Assembly (NCBI GenBank): GCA_046347015.1
Contig: JAXMHA010000006.1
Location: forward strand, 1 to 64,000
Direction of reading: 5' to 3'
Origin: Dokdonella_A sp046347015
GTDB taxonomy: Bacteria > Pseudomonadota > Gammaproteobacteria > Xanthomonadales > Rhodanobacteraceae
Length of the DNA: 64,000 nt
The notes under the pieces were generated by a model. The model worked only from the letters and a program-made list of their open reading frames with translations, had not been told where the DNA came from and made no database searches. Shown in pieces: positions 29,902 to 39,466 of the stretch. Each line of letters starts with the position of its first letter. The first letter of the stretch is position 1. Position numbers and translations under genes: made by a program.

Positions 29902-31218
29902 GTGAAACCGTACCTTCGCTGCATGCCGTTTCTCGCGTTGTTCGCTTCGCTCGGCGCCGGGGCGGCGACGCTCGACATCGACGCGGCATTGCGAACCCGT
30001 CTCGTGAATCTCGGGCCGGGCACGCGCCTCGTCGTCAGCGGGTTCCCGGATGGCGCCGACGGCTCGGTTGCCGTGACCTTGCGCCGGTTCGACGTCTACG
30101 CGCCGGACGGATGGCTCGTCGCGGTGTCGGAATCGGACAACCGGCCCGTTCCACGCAGTTCACGGCATCACCTGCTGGGTGCCAGTGCCGATGGGCGCGT
30201 GCGGCTCTCGTTGTCGTTCGATCCTGACGGCGGGCGCATCACGGGCTCGGGCGAAGGTCCGGCCGGACCCTTCGTGTTGGCGGCGACGCCGCAAGGATCC
30301 ATCGTGCGCGTCGCGGCCGTCCCACCCGCCACCGGATTGCCACAGGGTGTCGTACCGATCATCGATTCAGCCAACGATTCGATTCCGTCGCCACAAGCCC
30401 GCGTGCAGTGGGCGTCGGCGGGCGGAAAAGTGCCCACCGGCGGGAACCCGCCGCTGGCGACGGCGACGATCGCGATCGACACCGACGTCGAGTTGCTGTC
30501 GCTCCGGTTCGGCAACGACACCACGGCGGCGGCGGACTGGATTGCCGATCTCTTCGCCGCGATGAACGTGATGTACCAGCGCGACCTCGGCGTCGCGCTG
30601 GTCGAAGGCGCGACGGTCCTGCGCGTCGGGACCGATCCGTACGACGCCGCGGATACGCCCGCCGACCAGACCGACCTCGACGAATTCGGCAGTTACTGGC
30701 AAGCCCACTACGGCGCCGTGCCGCGCGTGTTCGCGGCCCTGCTGTCCGGCAAGTCGCAGAGTCCCAACAGCGCGTCCGGCATTGCGTGGATCGACGCCTA
30801 CTGCGCCACCGCGTCACAAGGCGGCGGCTACAGCGTGAACCAGGTTTTCACCAATCCGTCGATTCCACTGTCGTATTCCGCCGAGATCGTCGCCCACGAG
30901 CTCGGGCACAACTTCGGTGCGTGGCACACGCACTGCACCAACGCGACGACCGGTTTCGCGCCGACGTCGACCAACACGATCGACCAGTGTTATTCCGGGG
31001 AAAGCTCTTGCTACAGTGGTCCGACGAGTTGCCCGGCCAGTGGCCCCGGCCATCCTGCAGGTACCGTCATGAGCTATTGCAACATGATCGGCTGTGGCGG
31101 TGGCGAGAACGTGTTGTCCTTCCATCCGGCCCAGATCGGCCCGCTCACGCAGCTCATCGCGGCCGCAACGCCGGGCTGCATCGACGGCGAGGAGATTTTC
31201 GGCAACGGCTTCGACTGA
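29902..31218 (+). CDS. Secreted zinc metalloprotease (reprolysin-like) with C-terminal IFGNGFD tail
   Basis: 438 residues from a GTG start. Signal peptide VKPYLRCMPFLALFASLGAG then AATLD; an ATG at 29923 would leave it without basic residues, so GTG is preferred. The metzincin zinc motif is HELGHNFGAWH with a following Met-turn VMSYCN. Cysteine pairs around GESSCYSGPTSC indicate disulfides. M12-type family members with this layout digest extracellular proteins. The chain ends GEEIFGNGFD, the exported-protein tail discussed in the findings. No clear ribosome site was seen. Confidence 0.88.
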   Translation: MKPYLRCMPFLALFASLGAGAATLDIDAALRTRLVNLGPGTRLVVSGFPDGADGSVAVTLRRFDVYAPDGWLVAVSESDNRPVPRSSRHHLLGASADGRVRLSLSFDPDGGRITGSGEGPAGPFVLAATPQGSIVRVAAVPPATGLPQGVVPIIDSANDSIPSPQARVQWASAGGKVPTGGNPPLATATIAIDTDVELLSLRFGNDTTAAADWIADLFAAMNVMYQRDLGVALVEGATVLRVGTDPYDAADTPADQTDLDEFGSYWQAHYGAVPRVFAALLSGKSQSPNSASGIAWIDAYCATASQGGGYSVNQVFTNPSIPLSYSAEIVAHELGHNFGAWHTHCTNATTGFAPTSTNTIDQCYSGESSCYSGPTSCPASGPGHPAGTVMSYCNMIGCGGGENVLSFHPAQIGPLTQLIAAATPGCIDGEEIFGNGFD

Positions 31219-31286
31219 GTGCGCGGCGGCGTGAAACCGCGCCGCACGTTACACTGCCCACACCTGCCGTTTCCCGCCGTCCGATC

Positions 31287-33305
31287 TTGCCGTTGCCTTT
31301 CCGCGCGATCCGTCTGGTCGTCTGCTTCGCCGCCATCCTGGCAGCGAGGCCGGCAGTCGCCGATCGTGCATCCGAACGCCAGCAATTCCGCAACGCCTAT
31401 GCCGCCGCGCAACAACCGCATGGCGATTGGCGCAAGCTCGCGGTCGGACTCGAGGATTACCCGCTCTTCCCCTATCTCGAACTCGCGGCGCTGGAGCGCG
31501 ACCTCACGTCGGTCGATGCCGCGGCCGTATCGCGTTTCCTCGCGCGTTGGCCGGATACCTTGCCCGCGGAAGAACTGCGCAGTGCCTGGCTCGGTGAGCT
31601 GGCGCGCCGTGGCGACTGGGCGGGCTTCCGCAAGTTCTGGCGCGGCTCGACCGATCCGGCGCTGCGTTGCCGGGAACTCCAGGCGCGGTTGGCCGGTGGC
31701 GAGCATCTCGACTACGCAGGCGACCTTGCCGGCCTGTGGGAAGCGGCGAAGGCGCTGCCCGGCGAGTGCGGTGCGGTGATCGATGCCGCGGTCGCCGCCG
31801 GCGTGCTGACACCGGAGCGGATCTGGCAGCGAATCGAGCGTGAGGCTGCCGATTTCCACGCAGACGCGATCGATCGTCTCGCGACCCGTCTCGAACCCGA
31901 CGGGCGCGCTGCCGCGGCGCGCATTGCGGCCGCCATTCGTGATCCGGCGAAAACGCTGGCGGGCGCCGGCGGCTGGGCCGACACGGCGCGCGCACGGGAT
32001 GCCGTCGCGTTCGGCATCGCGCGCTACGCGCGGCGCAACAGTGCGGGCGCCGAAACGCTGTGGGCGGGACTCCAGGATCATTTCGCGTTCGACGAATCGC
32101 AGCGGGACCTGATCCTGAACGCGCTGGCGGTGTTCCGCGCGACGAGCTATTCCGACGACGCGAAGGCACGGCTCGATGCGCTGCCGGCATCGGCGCGTGA
32201 TGCGACGAGCCGTGCATGGCAGGTGCGAATCGGCCTTGCATCGGGCGACTGGGCGGCCGTTCTTGCAGCGATCGACGCCATGCCGCCGAATGAGGCATCC
32301 GATTCCCGCTGGCGTTACGTCAAGGCGCGCGTGCTGGCCAAGCTCGACCGCAAGGCCGAGGCCGAACCGCTGTTCGCCGACCTCGCCGACGAGGCGAACT
32401 TCGAAGGGTTCCTCGCCGCCGACTGGCTCGGCCAGCCGTACCGCATCTGTCCGCGCACGCTGCCCGACGAATCCGGCGACACCGGGTTCCAGCGCGACGC
32501 CGGGCTCGACCGCGCGTTCGAGTTCTTTGCCCTCGATTTGCTGCCGCAGGCGCGGCGCGAGTGGAACTTCGCCTATCCAAGGCTCGATGGCGCGCAGAAG
32601 CTGCGCGCGGTCGACCTTGCCTATCGCCGCGGCTGGTACGACCGCCCCGTGTTCGCGCTGTCGGCCGAACCGTCGACGCAGCGCTACTACACCGAGCGGT
32701 TTCCGCTCGCGCTCGAGTCCCGCGTGCGACGCGATTCGCGCGCCACCGGCCTCGATCCGGCCTGGACCTACGCGATCATCCGTGCCGAAAGCGCGTGGAT
32801 GACGGACGCGCGGTCGGGCGCCGACGCGCTTGGCCTGATGCAACTCTTGCCTGGCGTCGCCCGTGAGCTGGCGCGTGCGTCGAAGCTGCCGTACGGCGGC
32901 CGCGGCGACCTGTTCGACCCGGCCATCAACATCGATTTCGGCACCCGCTACCTCGCGCAGATGGCGGGCCGCTACGACGGCAGCCCGTGGCTCGCGAGCG
33001 CGGCCTACAATGCCGGCACCGTCCCGGTCGACCGCTGGATCGCCGCGCGTGGCACGCTCGAACCGGATTTCTTCATCGAAACGATTCCCTATCGCGAGAC
33101 GCGCGAGTACGTCGCGCGGGTCCTGGCGTTCAGCGTGATCTACGATTGGCGGATGCACGGGAGTGCGCTGCCGCTGTCGGCGCGCATGCCGCGGGTCGGC
33201 GAACCGTTCCGCATCCCGGGCGACATGACGCGGAAATCGGTCGCGTGCAACGCCGAATCGGCGCCGGACGAAGCATCACCACGAACCGTGTCGCCACCCG
33301 GCTGA
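31287..33305 (+). CDS. slt: Soluble lytic murein transglycosylase (Slt70-like)
   Basis: About 672 residues. The N-terminal signal peptide LPLPFRAIRLVVCFAAILAA is followed by the superhelical U and L domains. The C-terminal SLT domain has catalytic Glu in IIRAESAWMTDARSGADALG, then LMQLLPGVA and AYNAGTVPVDRW. It cleaves peptidoglycan glycan strands to 1,6-anhydro-muropeptides in the periplasm. No ATG is available before the signal peptide: the start must be TTG (31287 or 31293) or another rare codon, with no obvious ribosome site. The tail after the SLT domain (RKSVACNAE...) is unremarkable. Confidence 0.9.
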   Translation: MPLPFRAIRLVVCFAAILAARPAVADRASERQQFRNAYAAAQQPHGDWRKLAVGLEDYPLFPYLELAALERDLTSVDAAAVSRFLARWPDTLPAEELRSAWLGELARRGDWAGFRKFWRGSTDPALRCRELQARLAGGEHLDYAGDLAGLWEAAKALPGECGAVIDAAVAAGVLTPERIWQRIEREAADFHADAIDRLATRLEPDGRAAAARIAAAIRDPAKTLAGAGGWADTARARDAVAFGIARYARRNSAGAETLWAGLQDHFAFDESQRDLILNALAVFRATSYSDDAKARLDALPASARDATSRAWQVRIGLASGDWAAVLAAIDAMPPNEASDSRWRYVKARVLAKLDRKAEAEPLFADLADEANFEGFLAADWLGQPYRICPRTLPDESGDTGFQRDAGLDRAFEFFALDLLPQARREWNFAYPRLDGAQKLRAVDLAYRRGWYDRPVFALSAEPSTQRYYTERFPLALESRVRRDSRATGLDPAWTYAIIRAESAWMTDARSGADALGLMQLLPGVARELARASKLPYGGRGDLFDPAINIDFGTRYLAQMAGRYDGSPWLASAAYNAGTVPVDRWIAARGTLEPDFFIETIPYRETREYVARVLAFSVIYDWRMHGSALPLSARMPRVGEPFRIPGDMTRKSVACNAESAPDEASPRTVSPPG

Positions 33306-33322
33306 CGCGCAGGAGACGAACG

Positions 33323-34261
33323 ATGGAACCGCTGCGGCTCGTCGTGCTCGGAGGCACCGGCTTCGTCGGACGGCACCTCGTGCCGCGGCTCGCGGCCGAC
33401 GGGCACGACATCACCATCCTGTCGCGCAACCGCGAGAACCACCGCGAACTCGGCGTGCTGCCGCGGGTGCGGATCGTCAGTGCCGACGTCCACGATGGGC
33501 GCGCCCTCACGGCGCGGCTGCACGGCGTCGATGCGGCGATCAACCTCGTCGGCATCCTGAACGAGCCGCGTGACGACGGCGCGGGCTTCCGCCGTGTCCA
33601 TGTCGAGTTGACCCGCACCGTGCTCGGCGCGTGCCGTGAAGCGGGCGTGCCGCGCCTGCTGCAGATGAGCGCCCTCGGCGCCGGCGACGGCGAGAGTTAC
33701 TACCTCAAGTCCCGCGGCGAAGCCGACCGTCTCGTGCTGGATGCGAAGCTGGCTGCGACGATTTTCCGCCCCTCGGTCCTGTTCGGCGCCGGCGACGGCT
33801 TGTTCACGCGCTTCGCGAAGCTGCTGGCAGTGGCGCCCGTGTTGCCGCTCGCCCGGCCGAACGCGATGTTTTCTCCGGCCTATGTCGGTGACGTCGCCGA
33901 GGCCTTTGCGCGGGCGCTGGCGCACCGCGCGACGATCGGCCGCACCTACGAATTGTGCGGGCCGGACACGCTGTCGCTGCTCGAGCTCGTACGTTGGACC
34001 GCGAAGCTCACCCGGCGCCGGCGGCTCATCGTGCCGTTGCCGGACATCCTCGGCCGCCTGCAGGCTTGGGTTGGCGAATGGGTGCCCGGCAAGCCGTTCA
34101 CGCGCGACAACTTCCGCTCGCTGCTGCGCGATGCGACCGGCAGTACCGACGGTTTCGCGGCGCTCGGCATCGTCGCGACGCCGATGCGGGCGATCGTCCC
34201 CGCCGAACTCGGGGGCGACGATCCACAACTCGCGTTCGACCGGTACCGCGCCGAGCACTGA
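33323..34261 (+). CDS. NAD(P)-binding epimerase-like protein (complex I NDUFA9-type)
   Basis: 312 residues. Atypical short-chain dehydrogenase fold: GGTGFVGRHL (9-18) binds NAD(P), VNLVGILNE and LLQMSALGA follow the core, and YLKSRGEAD replaces the usual YxxxK. These proteins are often annotated as complex I NDUFA9-subunit family; the bacterial function is unclear, perhaps quinone- or lipid-related. AGGAG lies before the ATG at 33323, and cca follows 35 bases downstream. Confidence 0.85.
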   Translation: MEPLRLVVLGGTGFVGRHLVPRLAADGHDITILSRNRENHRELGVLPRVRIVSADVHDGRALTARLHGVDAAINLVGILNEPRDDGAGFRRVHVELTRTVLGACREAGVPRLLQMSALGAGDGESYYLKSRGEADRLVLDAKLAATIFRPSVLFGAGDGLFTRFAKLLAVAPVLPLARPNAMFSPAYVGDVAEAFARALAHRATIGRTYELCGPDTLSLLELVRWTAKLTRRRRLIVPLPDILGRLQAWVGEWVPGKPFTRDNFRSLLRDATGSTDGFAALGIVATPMRAIVPAELGGDDPQLAFDRYRAEH

Positions 34262-34296
34262 GCAGGCCGGTATTCCTGGCGTGGCACAATCGTGCG

Positions 34297-35517
34297 ATGC
34301 GCGCGTATCTGGTCGGCGGGGCGGTTCGCGACAAGTGGCTCGGCCGGCCGGTTGCCGACCGTGATTTCGTCGTGACCGGCGCAACGCCCGAGGAGATGCG
34401 AGCGCGCGGCTTCCGGCCAGTGGGGCGCGACTTCCCCGTGTTCCTGCATCCGGAATCGGGCGAGGAATACGCGCTGGCGCGCACCGAGCGCAAGTCCGGG
34501 CGTGGCTATCACGGGTTCGTGTTCCACACCGGGGCCGACGTGACGCTCGAGCAGGACCTCGCTCGGCGCGACCTGACGATCAACGCGATGGCCGAGGACG
34601 AAGCCGGCCGGCTGGTCGATCCGTACGGCGGCCGCGGCGACCTCGACGCGCGCGTGCTGCGCCACGTGTCGCCGGCGTTCGTCGAGGACCCGGTGCGCAT
34701 CCTGCGCGTCGCCCGTTTCGCGGCGCGTTTCGCGCCACTCGGTTTCGCGGTGGCTCCCGAGACGCGCACGTTGATGCAGGCGATGGTGGCGGACGGCGAA
34801 GTGGACCATCTGGTGCCCGAGCGCGTGTGGGCCGAGACCCGTCGCGCGCTCGCCGAGGCGAAGCCGTCGGCGTTCCTCGCGACGCTGCGCGATTGTGGCG
34901 CGCTGGCCGTGCTGATGCCCGAGGTCGAAGGGCTGTACGGTGTGCCGCAAAGCCCGGAGCACCATCCGGAAGTCGATTGCGGCGTGCACGTCGAACGCGT
35001 GCTGGACCAGGCGGCGCTGATCGCGCCCGGCGACGACCTCGTCGGCTATTGCGCGCTGACGCACGATCTCGGCAAGGCACTGACCCCGCGCGACGAGCTG
35101 CCGCGGCACATCGCGCACGAACACCGCGGACTCGCGCCGGTCGCCGCGTTGTCGGCGCGGCTCAAGGTGCCGTCCGAGCACGCCGACCTCGCCGCGCTCG
35201 TGTGCCTTTACCACCTCGACGCGCACCGGGCGCCGGAGCTGCGTCCCGGCACGATGCTCGAGTTGATCGAAGCGTTCGACGCGCTGCGCCGCCCCGACCG
35301 TTGGCGCGTGTTCCTTGCCGTCTGCGCTGCCGACAAGCGGGGCCGTCCGGGGCATGAGCACGATGCGTACCCGCCGGCCGCGTTGCTCGTTGCCGCGCGC
35401 GATGTGGCGGCGCGGATCGACGCGCGCCCATTCGTCGAGCGCGGCCTCGCCGGCCCTGCGATTGGCGACGCGATGCGAAAGGCGCGCATCGATGCGATCG
35501 CGGGGGTGCCGCGCTGA
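34297..35517 (+). CDS. cca: Multifunctional CCA tRNA nucleotidyltransferase/phosphohydrolase
   Basis: 406 residues. It adds and repairs the 3'-CCA of tRNA. Nucleotidyltransferase motifs: YLVGGAVRDKWLGRP and DRDFVVTG (metal-binding DxD); RRDLTINAMA; EDPVRILRVARF. The C-terminal HD domain is intact (HPEVDCGVHVERVL, THDLGK), so this is the gammaproteobacterial form with phosphohydrolase activity. The start at 34297 gives the standard MRAYLVGGAVRD N-terminus. Confidence 0.96.
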   Translation: MRAYLVGGAVRDKWLGRPVADRDFVVTGATPEEMRARGFRPVGRDFPVFLHPESGEEYALARTERKSGRGYHGFVFHTGADVTLEQDLARRDLTINAMAEDEAGRLVDPYGGRGDLDARVLRHVSPAFVEDPVRILRVARFAARFAPLGFAVAPETRTLMQAMVADGEVDHLVPERVWAETRRALAEAKPSAFLATLRDCGALAVLMPEVEGLYGVPQSPEHHPEVDCGVHVERVLDQAALIAPGDDLVGYCALTHDLGKALTPRDELPRHIAHEHRGLAPVAALSARLKVPSEHADLAALVCLYHLDAHRAPELRPGTMLELIEAFDALRRPDRWRVFLAVCAADKRGRPGHEHDAYPPAALLVAARDVAARIDARPFVERGLAGPAIGDAMRKARIDAIAGVPR

Positions 35518-35656
35518 TGCGGTCCGTGGCGTGGCGAGCCTTCACGCCGGCGGTTCCCGCGGCGACGCTCCGCAACGATTGGCAGGGTCCCGGTACGGGT
35601 AACATCGGATGCGCGTCAAGCTTCATTGGGGCGACGTTTCACGACAGGGGATGGCC

Positions 35657-37294
35657 ATGGACAGCGTGATCGCGAATCGGCATTGCCGTTTTCCATTGCG
35701 GCCGCTTGCGGCCTGCCTCGCCGTGGCCCTCTCGGCCGCGCCATTGCGTGCCGACGCGGTGAACGATGGCCGGCACACCACTGCGTCGGTTGCCAGCCAA
35801 GGCGAGTCGATGATGCACGGCGCCCGAGGAGCCGGAAAGGCCTTCGCGGCGCGGGCCGGCAGCGTACCCCGCGCGCCGACCACGGTGGTCGTGACCAACT
35901 GCGATGACAGCGGGCCGGGCAGTCTGCGCGACACCGTCGCCGCGGCGGTCAGCGGTGACACCGTCGACATGAGCGCGTTGACCTGCAGCACGATCACGTT
36001 GACCAGTGGTGCAATCGTGATCCCGGTCGACGATCTCACCTTGCTCGGTCCGGGCCAGGATGCGCTCGCGATCGACGCGGATTTAAACTCGCATGTGCTG
36101 TCCACCAACGGCAGCATCGAGATCAGCGACCTCACTTTGACCCATGGCTACCGGGGCCCGCGCGGCGCCTGCCTGTACGCAGCCGGCAACGCCGAGCTGA
36201 CCCGTGTGACGGTGCAGGCGTGCTTCGCAGACAACATGTACTCCGACGACCCCAGTCCCTACGCGGGAGGCGGTGTCTTCGTCGGCGGCAACCTGACGAT
36301 GACGTCGAGCACGCTTCAGAACAATGGCGTCAAGCACTGCAGCGCGTGCGGGTTCGATGCGGCGACGCGCACGGTTGCTGGCGACATTCAGCAGGGCCAC
36401 GGACCCATCACGCGTCCGATCGCTGCGGCTGGCGGCGGTGCCTATGTGGGCGGCGACGCGACGATTACCGCCAGCACGATCACCTTCAACAGTTCGGCCG
36501 GAGGCTTCTATGGATACTCGGCGGTCGGGGGCGGACTCGCGGTCCATGGTCACCTGACCGTGCTCGACAGCACGCTCGCGTCGAACTGGACGATTTACAT
36601 TGTTGGTTACGGCGCTGGACGTGGCCCATCGACCGGCGGCGCAAACCGTTTCCCCGGTCTCGTGGAAATCGGCGGCGGGCTCTACCTTTATCCCGGCGCC
36701 ACGCTGTCGATGAACGGCAGTACGGTGGCCTCCAACAGTGCCGGCCTCGGCGCCGGTGGCGGCATCTTCGGCGCGATGGCGACCGCGACGATCATGAACA
36801 GCACGCTCTCCGGCAATTCCGGCGAGGGTGCCGGACTGGTCATCGGCAGCATGCAGATGATGAACAGCACGGTCGCGGACAACGACGCGTACCACGACGC
36901 CACCGGCGGAGTCATTGTCCTCGGCGACAGCGAAATCGAGAGTTCGATCATCGCGCGCAACCAAGGCGATGGGGCAGCGGACTTGTCGTCGGATGGCGCC
37001 CCGGTCACGATCAGCGGTGCGAACAACCTGATCATGGACGTCGATCCGTCCGTTGCGGTGCCCCCGGATACCTTGCATGCCGATCCGTTGCTGGCCGCGT
37101 TGGCCGACAACGGTGGCCCGACATGGACGATGGCGTTGTTGCCTCACAGCCCGGCAATCGACGTCGGCAACGACGTCGCCCTGCTGGCCACCGACCAGCG
37201 TGGACCGGGCTACCCACGTGTCGTTGGCGCCAACGCGGACATCGGCGCCTATGAAGTGATGGTTGACGTGATCTTCGCCGACGGGTTCGATTGA
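35657..37294 (+). CDS. Secreted parallel beta-helix protein (choice-of-anchor Q type) with IFADGFD tail
   Basis: About 545 residues. Signal peptide MDSVIANRHCRFPLRPLAAC on to the ALSAAPLRADA region. CDDSGPGSLRDTVAAA is the usual opening of these proteins. Repeated short strands with GGG and N-S-T (STLQNNG, STVASNSAG, STLSGNSGEG, STVADNDA) form a right-handed beta-helix. The C-terminal choice-of-anchor Q signature is seen in ADPLLAALADNGGPTWTMAL and TDQRGPGYPRVVGANADIGA. The chain ends VDVIFADGFD. The start at 35657 has AGGGG ahead; ATGs at 35651 and 35609 are alternatives. Adhesive or surface role inferred from the fold only. Confidence 0.85.
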   Translation: MDSVIANRHCRFPLRPLAACLAVALSAAPLRADAVNDGRHTTASVASQGESMMHGARGAGKAFAARAGSVPRAPTTVVVTNCDDSGPGSLRDTVAAAVSGDTVDMSALTCSTITLTSGAIVIPVDDLTLLGPGQDALAIDADLNSHVLSTNGSIEISDLTLTHGYRGPRGACLYAAGNAELTRVTVQACFADNMYSDDPSPYAGGGVFVGGNLTMTSSTLQNNGVKHCSACGFDAATRTVAGDIQQGHGPITRPIAAAGGGAYVGGDATITASTITFNSSAGGFYGYSAVGGGLAVHGHLTVLDSTLASNWTIYIVGYGAGRGPSTGGANRFPGLVEIGGGLYLYPGATLSMNGSTVASNSAGLGAGGGIFGAMATATIMNSTLSGNSGEGAGLVIGSMQMMNSTVADNDAYHDATGGVIVLGDSEIESSIIARNQGDGAADLSSDGAPVTISGANNLIMDVDPSVAVPPDTLHADPLLAALADNGGPTWTMALLPHSPAIDVGNDVALLATDQRGPGYPRVVGANADIGAYEVMVDVIFADGFD

Positions 37295-37421
37295 GGACGT
37301 ACCAGTCGTGAGTGTCGTCGCCGTTGCGCCGGGGAATCGCAACCGTTCGCGCTGAACCGGTGCAAGCAAGCCGGAACCGTCCGTTGAACGGCGAGCGTAC
37401 GGTCGATCAAACGGAGTTGCG

Positions 37422-38666
37422 TCAGAGCCGCTCGCTGCGGTCGGCGGCGACGAGCGGCGCGAAACAGTCCATGGCGTCGTCGAGTCCGCGCGTCAACACC
37501 ATCGCCTGGAAACGCTCGCCCATTTCGCCGGGCAAGGTCAGCCGCTTCACTTCGTTCGCTAGGGCATAGCGCTCGGCTTCGGAGCCGGCGGTCGCGTACG
37601 CGTCCTCGAATACGCGGTCGAGCCCGGCCGCGAAAAGGAAGTGGGATTGCGGGGCGTAGCTCGCCAGCGTGAAGCCGGCGGCGTGGCCGGCTTCGGCCAG
37701 CGCGGTGAAATCGACCGATGCCGAAACATCCTGCAGGCCGAGAAGCACCAGGGGATTGCCGTGGGCACGGTGCCGGTAATGGCAGATCAGCGTGCCGTCG
37801 TTGCGCTCGGGCAAGTAGTACGCCCGGCGCGGATAGCCGTAGTCGACGAACAGCACGGCACCACGTTCGAGCGGGCCGGCCACGGCATCGAGCCACCACG
37901 GCAACTGCGGCAGCACTTCGGACCGGTAGCCTTCCGGCAGCGGTGCGCCAAGGCTGCGCTCGATGTTGTGCACGGCACCCGCGACCAGCGCATCGGCCGG
38001 CTGTTCGACGAACGTGAAATTGCCGTCCGCAGCATCCAACGCGACGAACTGCTCGTACACCGAGCCCTCGCGGCGCGCGAAGCGCGTCACCGGCAGCGCA
38101 TCGAGCACTTCGTTGGCGAACACGACGCCGAACCACGGTTCAGCGGGCGGTCCGTCGAGCCATTCGACGAGCGCGAAAAGCTCCGGCGCCAATTCCGATC
38201 CGAGGCACCGGCGTTGGCGGTCGCGCAAGTCCGCGCTCGGCTCGAGGATCCGGTAGCGGCGTGGCAACGAGCCCAGGATCGCGAGCTCGCGCAGCGCATC
38301 GCGCGCGAAAGCGCCGCTGCCCCCGCCGAGTTCGAACCAGACCGCACCATCCCCGCACGCGGCCAGCGTCGGCGCCATGGCGCGCGCCAATGAGCGCGCG
38401 AACAGCGCGCCGAGCTCGGGCGCGGTGACGAAGTCTCCCGCCGCGCCGAACTTGGCCCGCCCGGCGCTGTAGTACCCGAGGCCCGGCGCGTACAGGCAAC
38501 GCTCCATGAAGCGCGGGAACGGCAGCGGGCCGGACTGGGCGATTTCCGCGCGCAGTGCCGCCGCGAGCCGCGCCTCGTGCGCGCGTTCGCTGGCGTCGGG
38601 TTCCGGCAAGTCGACGTTCAAGGCTGGCGGGTCGATTGAAACTGCGGCACTCTCCGCGGGCAGCAT
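37422..38666 (-). CDS. SAM-dependent methyltransferase, MidA/NDUFAF7 family
   Basis: 414 residues. Family motifs: FMERCLYAPGLGYYSAGRAK, FGAAGDFVTAPELGALFARS, SAM-binding ELGGGSGAFARD, EVLDALPV and LFVDYGYPRRAYY. The eukaryotic relative NDUFAF7 methylates an arginine of complex I subunit NDUFS2; bacterial substrates are not established. Convergent with the beta-helix gene across 127 featureless bases and divergent from the SDR gene with only 23 bases between start codons. Confidence 0.9.
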   Translation of the reverse strand: MLPAESAAVSIDPPALNVDLPEPDASERAHEARLAAALRAEIAQSGPLPFPRFMERCLYAPGLGYYSAGRAKFGAAGDFVTAPELGALFARSLARAMAPTLAACGDGAVWFELGGGSGAFARDALRELAILGSLPRRYRILEPSADLRDRQRRCLGSELAPELFALVEWLDGPPAEPWFGVVFANEVLDALPVTRFARREGSVYEQFVALDAADGNFTFVEQPADALVAGAVHNIERSLGAPLPEGYRSEVLPQLPWWLDAVAGPLERGAVLFVDYGYPRRAYYLPERNDGTLICHYRHRAHGNPLVLLGLQDVSASVDFTALAEAGHAAGFTLASYAPQSHFLFAAGLDRVFEDAYATAGSEAERYALANEVKRLTLPGEMGERFQAMVLTRGLDDAMDCFAPLVAADRSERL

Positions 38667-38689
38667 AGCGTGCTACGAGGCCCACACCG

Positions 38690-39445
38690 ATGGCGAAGAA
38701 TTCCGGGAATTCGGCACCCTGCGTCGCGCTCGTGACCGGCGCGGCCCGGCGGGTCGGCGCGGTCATCGCGCGGCATCTGCATGCCGCGGGCTGGGATCTG
38801 GCGCTGCACGCACGCACGTCGCGCGCGGAACTCGCGGCACTCGCGGCTGCGCTCGAAGGCGAGCGCCCGAACAGCACCGTCCAGCTCTTCGCCGATCTCG
38901 CCGATGTCGACGCCTTGTCCGGCCTGGTGCAATCGACGGTGGCGCGATTCGGCCGCCTCGACGCCCTCGTCAACAATGCCGCAACGTATTTCCCGACGCC
39001 GGTCGCTGCGGCCACGCCCGCGCAATGGGCGACGCTGTTCGGCACCAACGTGCGCGCACCGTACTTCCTCGCGCAGGCGGCGGCACCGCATCTCGCGGCC
39101 GCGCGCGGGGCGATCGTCAACATCGTCGACATTCACGCCGACCGGCCGCCGGAAGGCTACAGCGTGTACGCGATGAGCAAGGCGGCACTCGCGGCGATGA
39201 CGCGGGCGCTGGCGCGTGACCTCGCGCCGGAAGTACGCGTCAACGGCGTTGCGCCGGGTGTCGTGCTGTGGCCGGAAAGCGGCAAACCGGCCGCTGAGCG
39301 CGACGCCGTCCTCGCGCGCACGCCGCTGGCGCGGGCCGGGACGCCGGACGACGTTGCGTCGGCCGTCCTCTGGTTGCTCGACGGGGCGTCGTATGTCACG
39401 GGGCAAATCATTGCCGTCGACGGCGGCCGCAGCATCGTCGGCTGA
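38690..39445 (+). CDS. Pteridine-reductase-like short-chain dehydrogenase (FolM/PTR1 type)
   Basis: 251 residues. Rossmann motif TGAARRVGAVIARHL has the TGxxRR form that marks pteridine reductases rather than the usual TGxxxGxG. NNAATYFPTP is the NNA motif, and the catalytic YAMSK follows NIVDIHADRPPEGY. Such enzymes reduce dihydrobiopterin, dihydromonapterin or dihydrofolate with NADPH. folK and folB lie 1-2 kb away on the other strand, in keeping with a pterin role. Confidence 0.88.
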   Translation: MAKNSGNSAPCVALVTGAARRVGAVIARHLHAAGWDLALHARTSRAELAALAAALEGERPNSTVQLFADLADVDALSGLVQSTVARFGRLDALVNNAATYFPTPVAAATPAQWATLFGTNVRAPYFLAQAAAPHLAAARGAIVNIVDIHADRPPEGYSVYAMSKAALAAMTRALARDLAPEVRVNGVAPGVVLWPESGKPAAERDAVLARTPLARAGTPDDVASAVLWLLDGASYVTGQIIAVDGGRSIVG

Positions 39446-39466
39446 TCGGAGCGAAAGAGTGGGCGG

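Noticed and set aside
30408..31286. Apparent 965-residue fusion of an unknown N-terminus with the lytic transglycosylase
   Set aside because: Its first part is another frame of the metalloprotease gene, which has its own zinc motif and stop.
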